Source: Asterochloris sp. CNOR1
Taxonomy: Eukaryota > Chlorophyta > Trebouxiophyceae > Trebouxiales > Trebouxiaceae
Assembly: GCA_963969365.1 (NCBI GenBank)
Contig: OZ017752.1
Coordinates: 434,001-498,000, forward strand
DNA: 64,000 nt
Reading direction: 5' to 3'
Part shown: positions 1 to 11,644 of the stretch, one piece after another
Layout of the letters: each line of letters opens with the position of its first letter
How positions within the stretch are numbered: position 1 is the stretch's first letter
Program-made: the position numbers and the translations under genes
The notes under the pieces: model-generated
Seen by the model: the letters and a program-made list of their open reading frames with translations, nothing else
What the model was told of the DNA's origin: nothing
The model's database searches: none

Positions 1-579
1 AAAGGGTATAAAGTAATTTCACTGAGAGTGAGGCTTTGCCAGACTGAACGTGTTGTATTTGATCCTGTTCAAAACCAGCAGGAATTTTCTGGCCATATGG
101 GACCACACATCAATGCCTGGCACAATCTGCAGAGTCCTGGAACGAGTAGCCTGCATAACGGCAATGGTCTTGTTTGTTGAACACATCTTGCAGGAGATGC
201 ACCTGAGCAACTGCTTACCATACAAGTTGGCGTATGCGTCATGTGTGCCTGCTCCCTTGCCTGCACAGAAATCTAGCAAGCAATTTCTGCTGCAGCCATT
301 TGAGAGCCAGCTGGCTGGAATGCCAGCATAAGAAAGAAGCCCGCTTGCCTCAGCAACAGTGAGGCTTGCTTATCTGAGGCCTTAGACGCAGATGATGCAG
401 CTGCTTGATTGAAAAGGGCAAAGCCTGCTGTAGACTCAGCCTGTCGGCTCTGATGGTCACCTAAGGCCACAGCTGCTGATGCAGACAACTGATGCAGACG
501 TGGCTCGCATTACATACAAGATGCATGTCAGAGTTGGGTTTGGCCAAACATGCAGCCAGCAGCACTGTCTCCACCTCAC

Positions 580-792
580 CTGAGGTGCCTGCTTTGGCTT
601 TGATGTTACTGGCATGCAGCTCTTCAGTCACCCCTGCGTGCATCAAAGCCTCCACAGAGCTGTTGGCCAGTATGCTCCTGGTGTTGACTTTGTGCTTCCA
701 GAGCCTCACAGCACACCGGGCGCTATAGACTTTGTTCAAGCTTTGCAGGTAGCTTTGCAGCTCCTCTTGAGTTGCAAAGTCTTCCATGCCGC
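580..792 (-). other. Exon-like open segment, gene unidentified
   Basis: A 213-base open stretch on the minus strand is bounded by a good acceptor (TGCATGCAG at 793-801) and a good donor (GTGAGG just below 580). It starts in phase 2, ends in phase 1, and encodes a hydrophilic segment beginning MEDFATQEELQSYLQSLNK. I do not recognise the family. It conflicts with the plus-strand candidate exon at 868-980, because any upstream exon of this gene would lie across that exon. At most one of the two is likely to be real. Confidence 0.3.
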
Positions 793-867
793 CTGCATGC
801 ACAGTCAGCAACACAGGACCTCTCTTTCCGGCCAAACAAGCAGCTTGAGAGCCCATGTGTGCTGCAG

Positions 868-980
868 TTGTCCGGGACGATGCTTATCCCCCCATCAACT
901 TCACCATGGACACTTACAAGGAGGTGGATGCTGCAGGACGGGGTTATTACAGCAACAGCTTGAAGAGCCTTGACTGCTAA
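868..980 (+). CDS. Possible terminal exon of an unidentified plus-strand gene
   Basis: An acceptor (GTGCTGCAG, ending at 867) is followed by 36 codons ending in TAA at 978-980. The peptide runs VRDDAYPPINFTMDTYKEVD and ends in NSLKSLDC. Its composition is protein-like and unlike the surrounding Cys/Ala/Gln-rich shadow translations. No upstream exon could be joined to it with confidence, and the family is not recognised. The rest of the gene would lie at 1-860 or left of the window. Confidence 0.33.
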
Positions 981-2457
981 CACACACATCAGAGGCTAAC
1001 AGGCTGCCAAGCCACATGATGTACAACGCATGGCTGACTGCCATGGGATGCCCAGCAACCTGTAGCATGCCTGTCAGGGAAGGCAGAAGCTCCTGAGCTC
1101 TTTTAAGCCCCTAGGACCGTCTCAGCGGTGCTCTGTCAGAGTTGAGCAGCCTTGGGACACATTTCAGCACAGCAAACTGCCAGCACAGCAAACAGCCGAC
1201 ACAGTGCGGGCAGCACCTGCTGAGTCTGCACAAGTCTCGTTCCTTGAATAAATTCTGCTATAGCCAACGAACAACCGCCATAGGTCTGCAGGAAACACAT
1301 CAGTTTACCATGTGCTGGTGAGTCCAAACGGATTTATACAAATGAGAAATATTTGCTTTGCCTGGCAGGTATAAGACAGTAGCTGGTGGACCAGGGGATT
1401 TCCATGGCACATAGAGAGGACACATGACAGTGTCTATTGCACAGGCCCAGGTGCACCCACGGTACTGCTCAACAGATTGGCATGCTGGAGCAGTGTGGAC
1501 CTGACAAAGGTGGCAAGATCTGGCTAGGGGCTTGCTGGAAGAAACTCGACAGTGACTGTTGTAGCTGAGCATAGGGGTGGCTGTGGGCAGATATCTGAAA
1601 GCTGCTGCTGGCAGGGCCAGCAGGCCTCTTCAGTTGCCAGAGTGCAGCGCTGCAGGTCTGCAGCAGCCAGCCACCATCCAGGCTTCAGAGCAAAATGTTG
1701 CTAGCCCAGGCAGTCAAGGCGTAGTGCCTCATCAGGCAGCCGCCAGCAGCAAGTAGAGAGGATGTGGGGACAGGCACTCCTTGCAGGCATCTGAAAGTTT
1801 CAGACCATGGCCCCATCCTTCCTTCATTGGCAACCCCCCTGCAACTCTGGATGTCCTGAAACACTGCTGATTCAATCTAGCAGACAGGAGACGCGCCCAT
1901 CTTGTCACCAGCAAGTGGGAAAGATCATCAGCGGTTGCCACGTTGCAGAAGCCACTGTCAAGACCTCTGGCAAAAGGGGTTCTGCAGGGCATTGCAGAAA
2001 TGGAGGTGAATGAGGTGATGTCAGGCCTATCCATCAGCAATGCCGCAGGAAGGGATGTGCCTTGAGAGCTCACAATGATCCCCTCTTGCAGTGGGAGACC
2101 CACTCCTGGCCTGAATGAAGGGGAGGTCAGTGCGGGCTGCACTACCAAGACCCAGCTGCTAATGCCCTCATCCAGGGCGAGGGACATGCTCTGGCCTGCA
2201 GGCTGTGCTATCAAGAGCATGGTCATGCAATTTGGGCTATGAATCCACTGTGAAAGTAGCATTACATACAGCTGAAGTAGCACACAGCAGACTTGATAAA
2301 AAAGAAATGGAATGCTTTCTCACTGCAGAAGTAGTGCTCTTGTGCTGGCTCAGGAATCCTATCTCAAGCCCCAGACACCTTCTGAATACATATCACACAT
2401 TTACATGGCACAAATATAGTACACAGTGACATCACGCAAATTGTACAAAGAATGGAC
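981..2457. other. No supportable gene; exon-like scraps only
   Basis: This 1.5-kb stretch lies between the scraps at the left edge and the stop codon of the TGD4-like gene. Minus-strand open segments at about 1136-1327 and 1300-1572 have protein-like pieces (for example YRGCTWACAIDTVMCPLYVP) but no convincing joined model. The part next to 2458 is presumably the 3' untranslated region of the TGD4-like gene. I see no RNA gene or ordered repeat here. Confidence 0.4.
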
Positions 2458-5400
2458 TCAGAACAGCTTGATCTGTGCCATGGCCTCCCGTCGCACTGGT
2501 GACACCCAGACGGCAGCCCGAGCCACGCCTTGTGAGCCTGCACACAGGCAGATCATCCCCGTGTCACGTTGAGGTTGTGGACGATAATGCATGATTAAGA
2601 GAGTAACAGAGCTCCACAGCATTGCTGTTACAATGCATGAATTGAGGGAGCCAAGCAGCAGCGCGCCTGGGATGACCATGTCTGCGCCATACACGGCCTC
2701 CAACAGGCTGGGGCGAACGCTGGCAGCTGCAGATCCAATGCTCTTCCAGCCGCGCCTGCCCTCCTCATCCTGAAGAGTAAAGGCAGACAGCTGGCAGGTG
2801 TGTGGGAAGGTGCACTGCAGCTTGCACTGCTGCTTGCCAGGTGCCATGCGGTGATGTGCGTCAGCAGGAGGAGTGCTGCTTACCTGAGGGATGCTGGATG
2901 GGAGGTCCAGCGCAAACCTAAAGTCAGCCCTGATGCGGACAGGGCCGATCAGCTGCTGGGCAACAGAGGCGCTGAGGGCGTGCCAGATGCCTCTGCCCTC
3001 CAACGCAAACGCCCTGCAGGTAGCATCTCGCAGTGTAAGGCATAGGGCTCAAAAGAGCTGCCCTACATCAGCACAGATGTTCTGTCTTGAGCCAAAGAGA
3101 CCCTGACACTATTGTGCTGCACCGAAGCTGAGCAGCAGGACATGCCCTTGCATGCAGCTCCTCAATGCCTTCACAGTAGCAAAATTGCATCTGCATAGGC
3201 CAGAGTCAACCTCAAAAGAGGCAGCTGCAGTCAATGCCTGCAGGTGCTACCACTCCCACCCAGCGACTAGTGCTCACGGCCGACAAGCAACTGCATTCCG
3301 CCCCCACAAGCACTGCTTGCATGCTGTCAAACATCGATCCAAAGACCCCAAGATGGGTGCTCGACAGAAGCCCCACGGCGGCGGCGCTGCAGCTGTATGG
3401 CCAGCGCCCATTCCATGTAGGCAGTTGCAATTCACCCCTGCATGCGCTGCTTGCCTGCTCTTGAAGGACCTTGTAGATCCTGGCGGGTTCGCATACGCAG
3501 CAGCGCCGCCTTCCAAGCTGTCATGGCGCGGGTTGAAGACTGCCAGGTTGCCGTAGCTGCTGGTGCCGGCCAAGGTGCCCACCTGGTGGGGGGAGGTCAG
3601 TCCCAGGTCCAGCCGCACTGCACAGCAGAGATCACAGACATTCATGGGGGAGGCCCAGGTCCACCTGCACTGCACCGCAGATGGTGCAACCATTCAAGGA
3701 ACGTGATGCCAGAGTCCAGCCGCACTGCACAGCAGAAGGTACAGACCATGAAATGAGGTGATTCCCAGGTCCAGCTGCACTGCACAGCAGAGGGTACAAG
3801 CATTGCAGGGAGGTGGCAGGCCAACTCTGTGATTCAGCATCAGCCAGCTGCAGGTGGGCAGCATGTGTCCCTACACTGAGGTGCGGCGCCCAACTGACCT
3901 GTCAGTGCTGCAGTACAGTGCACACAGAAGCAGCGTCTGAGTGTGAAGTCCTGTCCTGGTTTGGCAGCTACACAAGGTGGCTTGCATGGCTGTGGCAGTG
4001 CTGCAGAACACGTCTGGACAACAACGTCCAGCAGGTCTGCACCTGAGCCAGCGGTGTAGTCCAGCGCGGGCCGCGTGAAGCGCCCGACCTGCCCCGAGAG
4101 GCCCACGGAGGCAAACACGCGCAGGGCCGTGTCCCGCAGGTACGGGGCCCAGAGCTCCGCCCCAAAACGCCTGCTCAGCGTGTCCTCCGCTCCTGCACAG
4201 CATGGACAGTGGTGTTGATGGTACAGTAGCAGTGACCCAAATGGAGTAGCAAAGAAAGTGAAGTAGAGGTAGGATCAAGACCACTGCATGAAGGTGCTTG
4301 GTTTGAGGCATGTGGGCGGAGGATCTCATCGGCTAAAGCATGGCATGCAGTAGGTGATGTGGGGACAGGGCTTGCCACCATGTGGGAGCAAGCACTCGTG
4401 AAGAGGGCATCCCCCTGGACTGGTGCTGCCAGCAGTGCAGGCAGCAGCTTGCGGCCAGGGTGCGCTTGAGCATGCGGGTCCAAGCTCACAGGGTAGGCAT
4501 GCAGCTCAGCTGGGCAAGGGAAGAGCAGAGGATCTGTCCATCGCAAGTAAGGCGCCAGCTCAGCAAAGGCTGCCTGTAAGCAGCACTGTGTCCTGCCACG
4601 GTCAGCACCTGCTGGGGCGCCCTGCTCCGGCAGGTCCCCATTGGAACTGAGTGGGCTGGAGGGCTGCGTGCGCCGCAGGGGCTTGAAGGCTTGCCGTGGG
4701 AGGGGCATGCGGCCCAGGCAGCCCACGGCGGCATTGATCTGCGTGCAACACCCAGGGGTGGAGCTGTTAGGCAGGTAGCATGGAGACAGGCACCTCAGAT
4801 GCAGCTGGAAGCCAGGAGGCAATACCCCGTCACCTGGCAACAGCTGACCAGACACTGCAAATCAGACCACAAGTGTTATCCCCCTTGGCCCAGCCCATTG
4901 AGAGGTCAGAACAGCTTGCCTGGGCTGTGGGCATGCAGCCCAAGCAGCCCACTGCAATGCATAGTTCCATGTATGCTGAAGACAGGAATGACGCTGTCAG
5001 GGAGGCAGCACTGTGGGCACAACCTGCCCTTGAAGGGTGGGCATCGAAAGCAGCTTGAGGTGGGGGAGGCAGTACCACGTCAGCTGGCAAACAGCAGACA
5101 GACAGTCCATGACTGCGAAGCTGCCTGCCGCCCCTGCAGCATGCCACCCACTGCAGCTCATGACTGCAGCCCATGACCGTGCAGGAGGGGGTGCCCACCT
5201 TCAGATGGGGCTGCGCCAGCAGGGGGCTGTACGCCCGCAGGCGCCTGACCCTCTGCAGCCGCTGCTGGGCGGCGGCCTCCTGCCGCTGCAGCATGCCCTC
5301 CTGCACCTGCCGCTGAGCGCCCTGGATGGCGCCCCTCGCCTGTTGCAAGCGCACTTGGGCGTCTGCAATGCCTGCGGTGCACAGGATGGCGCACTCCATC

Positions 5401-8400
5401 TGCTGACAGACACACACACTTGTGGTGCTGCCAGCATGATGCCAACAGCTGTTCCCACTGCTTGTGGTGAGCTCTGCAGCTGGTGCAGAGTCAGGCTGGG
5501 TTGGTGCAGTTGCAAAGCCATGCACCTCTGGAGGATGTGTGCGAAGCCTGCTCCAGCACATGGAAGCTTACAGGTGCAGCCACGGTAGCATGAGCTTGCA
5601 GGCTGCCCATGTACACAGCCAAGGGACGCCTCATGCCATGTGCCAACAGCGCACTCCTGAACATAACAAGCCACACAACTCACTCTTCTGGATGGAGCCA
5701 GCTGTCACGTTGCCCAGCATCGGCAATCTGTGCGCCTGCTCACTGGGCCCCAGGCCCTCCCCGCCTGACTCAGGAATGCTGACCTCATCGAAGTCGGCCT
5801 GGTTGAAGGCCTCTGCGTCCCCAGCCCCCAGGACTGGCAGGTCAGAGAGGGTCACTACCCTTTTGGACTGCTGGTGGGCTGCCGCCTGTCCTCCTGCAAT
5901 GTGTAGAAGCAGCAGTTGACCACGCAAGGGTCCGGGATTCAGTGGCAAGTCAGAGAGGATCCTGTGCTTGCAGCTGGGCTGCAACTGGCTTGCCGCCATC
6001 ACACCTGCACAGGCCGCCACATATGGCAGTCAACTCCCAACATTCTTAGCTGATCAGAGTCACAGCAGACTTGCTGCAGCTGACAGTTCAAGTGCCTCTG
6101 GCCCTTGCTGGATGATGGAAGACAGCAGGCACCGGCAAGACTGCCTGCATCTCTGCATGCAGCCGCATCAGGACAGCCTGGCAGCGGCTGGCAGATGCCG
6201 TGCGCCTTTGCTGGATGATGGAAGACAGCAGGCACAGGCAGGACTGCCTGCAGTTCTGGGTACAGCCACATCAGGACAGCCTGGCAGCGGCTAGCAGATG
6301 CAGTGAGCCTCTGTGAGCAGCGCACCTGTTGTAGGACTGCACTCTGCAGCTGAAACCTCGAAGCTGGGCTCATACCCAGAAGTTGCCTGCCCACCTGCAT
6401 CGCCGTCACGGCTCCAGACGCGCACAGGTAGCTGTGTGCCTGCATTCAGGTGGGCAGCCAACTGAGGCAGTTATCATTGGCCGGCTGTCCAGATTCGACC
6501 ATCCACAGGCCTTGACCAAAGCCCCCACAGAGTCAGGTCAGCAGGCAAGAGCGCAAGCAGCTGACTCCTGTCCATGTGCTATCAGAAGGTGCCTGTCCCA
6601 TCACAAGCTCTGTACAAAAACTGTCGGTCGATAGAGGCCGATGCTGCCCTGTCCACAGCTGAACAGCAGGTAAGTTGCACAGGAAACACACCATTCTGCC
6701 AGCATGCACAGGACATTGCTGCCAAGTGCAACTCACAGCTCTCCATAAGACAAGCCCCCCACAGCCATTGAGGCACCAGGCCACTTGGCCTCCGCAAAGC
6801 CACCAGGCATGTGCATGCATTCTTCCCACCTTCCCACTGTTTCTCTAGCTGACAGTCCAACCTCAGACAACATGCCACTCTGCCTGAGCCAGGCCAGCAG
6901 GTACATGCTTGTCTGCCAGCGGCTTCCCCTCTCAGCAAGCTCGGCACTTGACCCACACTTTCTGAGACAACGAGCAGGCGCGTGCATGCCTTGTCAGCCA
7001 ATGACTTTGTCCCTCTCAGCCAGCTTGGCACCGATGCCACTCTATCTGATACAGCCAGTGGGCACGTGCATGTCCTGTCTGCAGGCCAGCCAGCAGTTCT
7101 CACCTGCAGCCGCCACGGCACCGGTGTCGTCACCTTCAGCCTGGTGACCAGGCTGGGCCTGGGCCCTGCTGCCTGCAGCCGGAGCAGCCATGCCGTCCAG
7201 CTCCATCTGGCCCTCCGCGGCCAGCTGGGCAGCAGCGTCTGAGGCAGAATGCCCCATGTGGGCCGCCGAGGTGGGCAGCGGAGGACCGCCCCGCCCGGGG
7301 CGCCACAGGTGCGCCTCCCCCTCCACAGCCACTGCTCCCTGCGCGACCGGACAGTACATAGCTTTGGTTAAGTCTGACTCTGCTACTTTGTTTTGAGAGC
7401 AGAAAGCGCATAAGATGGCAGCCGCCACCCAGTCACGGCTCCCAGCAGCACTGGCAATGCAGTGCAGGGAAGAGTGTGACACCTTTTGAGAGGGGCATGA
7501 CATAGAAGTGGCCTGCTCCACTGCACAGTGTACTTGTATGCTCGTATCTGGATGCAGACACCTGCTGGCTTGGGAAAATGATGCAGCATTGCAGGCGTGA
7601 CAGCTCCACTGGTGATCGCCAGGAACTGATGCTGGTGTGATGCAGTAGCTGCTTGCTGCCCTCACCTGGACGTGCAGAGAGGTGCGCCAGTCCGTGTTGG
7701 CCTTTGCAGCCATCCCCTGGGACCTGCTGCTTGCCTCAATCTCAGGCGCTGAGGTCTGCAGGCAGAAGTTGTTGAGCATGAGGTGTCTGAGGGACACATG
7801 GCCAACAGCCAGGAGTACCTACAACATATCGACTGCTGCTGCAGCCTGCGGGAATGATTCAAGTTGTGTATCCAGTGTGCAGGCACTGCTGCTTCAGAGC
7901 AATGGGCTCCTGCTCCAGGCAAATTGACTCCTGGAGCCAAGGCTCACTGCTTGCCCTACAGGCCCTGCACTCTTTACAACCCCTGAAGGCGTCCAAGCTT
8001 TAGAGAGCATGCTAGTTCCCGCACGACCTCACACAGCCCTATTACCTGGTGTAGGCCCGCAAGGTACCCATTGCCACCATCTTGTGTTTCAAAACAGCTG
8101 CGATGTCAGTCAGCAGGAGGCTGAGCTATTGGAGAAGCCAGAGCTGTCCGGTGGAGCCCCTTGTCGTTGGCTGTCTAGTCCAGTGCAACCCCGACATTGC
8201 CGAGCAGTCAACACCAGACTCCCAGACCAGTCCCAAACCTGGTGTAGGCCCACAAAGCGGCAGCTGCCGCCAGCACCAGCTCTAGCTACAACAAACCCTG
8301 GCCTCGTGTTCCAGCCCTTCCGGCAGATAGACAGCCATCCCACCTGATGCAGGCCCACACGGTACTGAATCCCATCAGGCCTGTCCTTGGAGGACAGGTC

Positions 8401-11183
8401 CAGCGCTAGGGTCAGTGGGACCTGGCAGTAGGAGGCAGAGCTATCCAGGGATGCAGCATTCCAGCTTGCATTGGCTGTCAGGTCGTGCCCCGGCAGGGTC
8501 TGCTTGGCCCACAGAGCAGCCCTGTAGGGCGCCCCCTCTCCAGAGGGTGCTGCCGAGGGTGCTGGGGCTGCGCCTGCACTGCCCTGCACGCTGTCGCTGG
8601 CTGTCTGGTGCTCGCCAACCCCTGGGTCCGCCTCGTCGGCCTCAGCCTCTACAGCTGCAGGCTGTGGGGTACTGTTGTGCCCGTTGGCGCCCCCCTCTTC
8701 CACTGCTGCAGCCTGTGCAGCAGCCCCCCTTCTGCCTGCAGCAGCCTTGAGGCCTCAGTCGTGCCTGCAGAGGCTCCAGAGGACATGTACTTTGGGCACT
8801 CTGTGTGCATCAAACATGAAGCGTATCTGTGCAACAGGCATGATCATGCTGCTGTCTCTGTACATTCTGAGAGCAACCTTCACTGTCAATGCCGCCCTCA
8901 CCACTGCAGTTTTGTTCTGCCAGCCTCCAGCAAGCTCTGCATCAGTATAAGTGCAGCACGGTGAAACTCTGCGCGAGACCTGGTGACAGTGCCGCGGAGC
9001 ATATGCAGACAGCCCACCTCGAGTGACCCGGCGCAGCAGCTGTGGTGTGTGGAGGCGGCCTCCGCGGTGGCTGCGACCCACATGCTGCTTGAAGGCAGCG
9101 ACGTTTGGCGCTTCCAGCAGGCCATGCACAGTAGTGTGCCTGCAGAGGACACGGACAACAATGGTTCTGCGCAGTTCTCTGCCTGCAGGGCCACAACATG
9201 TGGGGCCCCCCGCCGCTTTTGCACGTTGATTGCCTGCAAGGCACTAACATGTGGGGCTGCTTGTGCACAAAGTAATCTGGCTGCAGGGCAGCGCGTGTGG
9301 AGCTCCAGCCGGCCATGCACAGCGGCGCGCCTGCAGGATGCTGGCTGTAAGCAGGTACGAGCTTTACAGCTGGCACGCAAACGCATGCAGAACAGTGACA
9401 CCTCACACGGCTCCTCCACACTGAGCAGCTGAGCTGCAGCCTGCATCATGCTGTCAGACGGTGTTGTCTATCATGCACCGAGGTGCACACCTCCGCCCAT
9501 GTGCAGTCTGCAGTTAACCCATTTGAGTCACCTGGTCAGCTGCAGCCTTGAGCGTGAAGAGAGTCCATAGTTGTTAAGGTCCTTTACAATGTCCTTCTGC
9601 AGCGCGGCAGTCCACACTTGGTTTCTAGTGACTGATCCTCATTTGCATCCTAACAACATTAGAAACTGTCTCGATTGGTCGACTGCACAAAGCTATTCAA
9701 GCCCTGCCAAGGAAAGCTTGTCAACAGCAACTCTGCTTCAATGTTTATGTCAAGCGCCATCCATTCTGTCGCCAGCAAACAAGGCGACTTACCACTGGGG
9801 CGCCCTGCCGGCGACTGTGGTGCATGCGCTGGGCCTTGGCCCTCAGGGACAGCGTGCTCCACCACTTGGGGCCGCCCACCCGCCCCACAACTCGGTCCAG
9901 CACCTGGATGGCGAGGGCCACAACGCTCAGGCAGGCAACAACGTTAATGTGAAGCTGCTGCCTCCCTTACCCTCAAGCACTGAGACGGTGCATATGATGT
10001 GGTGCATCACAGCACACTTGGAGCTCGCGCCTGCATGGCAAGGCAGTGTGGACCGGGCTAGCAGCAGCACTTTGGCTGAGGTGGCCTCCTTGAAGAGGCT
10101 GAGATGCTAGCACCGTCCAGCACCTGCGCAGAAGCAGACCGGTCAGGCCTGCAGCTGCCTTGTGTTTGGGGCAGGCCTCACGCCTTGAGCTGCTTTGACG
10201 GCTGCATTTGCATTCAGTACACTTGTAGCCTGCCTTCTGCTGTCTCTAGTGCATCTTGGCAGTGAACCAATGCCACTGCCGCAGTGGGCTACTGGACGGG
10301 AGGCCAAAGGATGACCACCTGCACTATAGCATATTAAGCTACCTGCTGGCTGGTCCCTATAGAGCCCGCAAAACTGACTTGTTTTGAGGCAAGAACAGCC
10401 TGTTGGCCAAGTGCATGGCGCCTGCTGTGCACTGACCCCCAGGCCAGCAGTGGCAGTAGCTGGCATGGTCAGCAAGCCCTCTCCACCTGGATGCCTTTCA
10501 CAGGCCACACATCAGCTCGCCTTGAGGCCATGCACAACATGCCAGCACCCTTGGTCACCCACCAGGTCGTCATTGTTTGTGAAGCCCAGCATAGCAAGCA
10601 GTCCTGTCCATCCTGCACTATCTCCCATCTGGCTTAGTGAAGGGGGGGCTTGCAGGGCAGCGACTTGGCCATCCGACCGATTACCCCTTCAAGCATCCTC
10701 TTGAGACAGCACACACATGCCAGCAGGGACGCACCAGGCCGCCATCCTGCTGGCTGTAGCCCAGCATGGCGGACAGGCCTAGCGCCTGCGTCACCAGCAG
10801 CTCCTGGGGCCGGAACAGGCCGCTGTACCCCGTCTGGCTCAGCGAGGGCGGCTACCAGGGCAGCGACTTGGCCATATGACCGATTACCCCTCAAAGCATC
10901 CTCTTGAGACAACATGCACCTCCCAGCAGGGACGCACCAGGCCGCCGTCCTGCTGGCTGTAGCCCGGCATGGCGGGCAGGCCAAGCGCCTGTGTCACCAG
11001 GAGCTCCTGGGGCCGGAACAGGCCGCTGTACCCCGTCTGGCTCAGCGGGGGCGGCTCGCAGGGCAGCGTCTTGGCCAGGCCATCCTGCGAGATGGTGCTC
11101 TGCAGCGGCTGGTCCCAGAACTGGCTGCTGATCGCCTGCCGCACCTCTTGGCGGTTCTGAAGCTTCTCTGGCACCAGAGGCAT
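2458..11183 (-). CDS. TGD4: TGD4-like chloroplast envelope lipid-transfer protein
   Basis: TGD4 is a beta-barrel-like phosphatidic-acid-binding protein of the outer chloroplast envelope that helps move ER lipids to the TGD1-2-3 transporter. Exons, in transcription order: 11183-10938, 9903-9793, 8934-8791 (weak), 8712-8344, 7755-7666, 7338-7104, 5893-5684, 5371-5199, 4738-4609, 4192-4043, 3617-3470, 3013-2884, 2769-2667, 2537-2458. They total 2319 nt (772 aa), against about 480 aa in Arabidopsis. Recalled matches to plant TGD4: N-terminal LSQTGYSGLFRPQ; SYCQVPLTLALDLSS with QYRVGLHQ (plant YWDVPLSMAIDLAS); ASVGLSGQVGRF; VAQQLIGPVRIRADF (plant LQQQIVGPFSF); and the C-terminus WVSPVRREAMAQIKLF (plant SYSPKQNEFMVELRFF). 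Extra length comes from an acidic linker in exon 4 and an Ala/Gln-rich coiled-coil exon at 5199-5371. The last intron seems to use a GC donor. Exon 3 and the start of exon 2 are uncertain. It is divergent from the aldolase gene, with 461 bp between start codons. Confidence 0.88.
3603..3796 (-). repeat. Four tandem copies of a TGD4 3' splice site and exon start
   Basis: A unit of 52-55 bp recurs at about 3616, 3668, 3723 and 3778 (positions of the shared CACTGCAC on the plus strand). Read on the coding strand, each unit holds CTGCTGTGCAG followed by the first bases of the exon (GTGCGGCTGGACCTGGG). Only the innermost copy, 3617, continues into the open exon 3470-3617. The other three lie in the upstream intron and have drifted, but most keep a usable-looking acceptor. 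Confidence 0.85.
4926..4972 (-). repeat. Degenerate intronic copy of TGD4 exon start
   Basis: The coding strand here reads as a diverged copy of the start of the exon at 4609-4738. The peptide is AVGCLGCMP against AVGCLGRMP in the working exon, with the shared GTGGGCTGC words 226 bp apart. The copy lies upstream in transcription, inside the preceding intron. Confidence 0.75.
6098..6310. repeat. Two-copy tandem repeat, 103-bp unit, in a TGD4 intron
   Basis: The words TTGCTGGATGATGGAAGACA and CATCAGGACAGCCTGGCAGC each recur at a spacing of about 103 bp (first unit from about 6103, second from about 6206). The copies are about 90% identical by eye, so the duplication is young compared with most others in this gene. 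It lies in the intron between the exons at 5893 and 7104. Confidence 0.9.
6800..7104 (-). repeat. Four-unit repeat of donor-like segments in a TGD4 intron
   Basis: Just downstream of the exon end at 7104 the intron contains about four diverged units of 75-95 bp. Each carries a GCATGCAC/GCATGTAC-type word (plus strand near 6805, 6902, 6981 and 7063). On the coding strand the units begin with GTGAGAACTG, GTGCCAAGCTGG, GTCAAGTGCCG and GTTGGACTGTC, so each opens with a donor-like GT. The first is the working splice donor. Confidence 0.7.
8046..8370 (-). repeat. Three copies of a TGD4 exon end and splice donor
   Basis: The exon 8344-8712 ends in GGCCTGCATCAG followed by GTGGGA. Diverged copies of this end recur downstream in the intron at about 8238-8262 and 8046-8070 (coding strand GGCCTACACCAGGT), at spacings of about 103 and 192 bp. 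Confidence 0.75.
10551..11060 (-). repeat. Three tandem copies of the TGD4 first-exon end
   Basis: The 3' half of exon 1 (peptide LSQTGYSGLFRPQELLVTQA) is followed in the intron by a near-identical copy at about 10650-10870. A more diverged third copy (LLAMLGFTNNDDLVG against LPAMPGYSQQDGGLVR) lies near 10551-10640. The shared TCTGGCTC/TCTGGCTT word sits at 11036, 10833 and 10628, giving periods of 203 and 205 bp. The donor at the end of each copy is kept (CTG then GTGCGT or GTGGGT), so the second copy could still act as an alternative donor exon. Confidence 0.88.
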
Positions 11184-11644
11184 GGTGTTTGCTGCTTGAC
11201 TGGGCTACCTGTAGGCACCATGGCATGCAGACGTTGCCATGCTGCTGCAGTGGGGACGCCTGTCTGGATTGCTGTACAGAAGCTGTGCAGCATCCAGAAG
11301 CTGTGCAGCATCCAGGAGCAGCATGGCTCATCTATAAGCACTGCAGGTCAGCACTGCATGGGTGAACCTTGTTGTGAAGCCATATTAAGCTGGCACAAGA
11401 TGTGTCGGCATTGGAAATACCCGGTCACCTGCTCAAATCACTGCAGATGCCCACATTGCTGTTTAAAGAGGGCTTTCCACCACCCGAACACTCCCTTTTC
11501 CTCAAGACCGCAGTCAGCTCTACAAAGTTGGATCAAGACAGCCAACAGTGGAGATCACAAATGCAGTGGCTGAAACCTGTGAGACCGAAAGGAAACTCCC
11601 CTTCTGCTGCAACTCTTCTTCTTGGCACATGGATAATCTCTGGC
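11184..11644. promoter_or_regulatory. Divergent intergenic region, TGD4 / aldolase
   Basis: This 461-bp stretch separates two divergent start codons and should hold both promoters. No clear TATA box was found. It has a short direct repeat of AGCTGTGCAGCATCCAG at 11280-11313. It is open in frame with the aldolase from an ATG at 11402, so a longer aldolase N-terminus is possible. Confidence 0.5.

Noticed and set aside
19-279. Minus-strand open frame beginning LDFCAGKGAGTHD, at first like a methyltransferase SAM-binding motif
   Set aside because: Only this one glycine-rich piece fits. No other methyltransferase motif follows, and the frame ends in Lys/Phe-rich sequence typical of a shadow translation at the window edge.
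461-856. Whole 131-codon minus-strand open frame as a single-exon gene
   Set aside because: The middle part has good splice borders, so at best it is an internal exon. The ends read like intron, and there is no recognisable family.
7042-7797. A 251-codon minus-strand open frame as a separate gene
   Set aside because: It contains two TGD4 exons (7666-7755 and 7104-7338) separated by an intron that happens to stay open.
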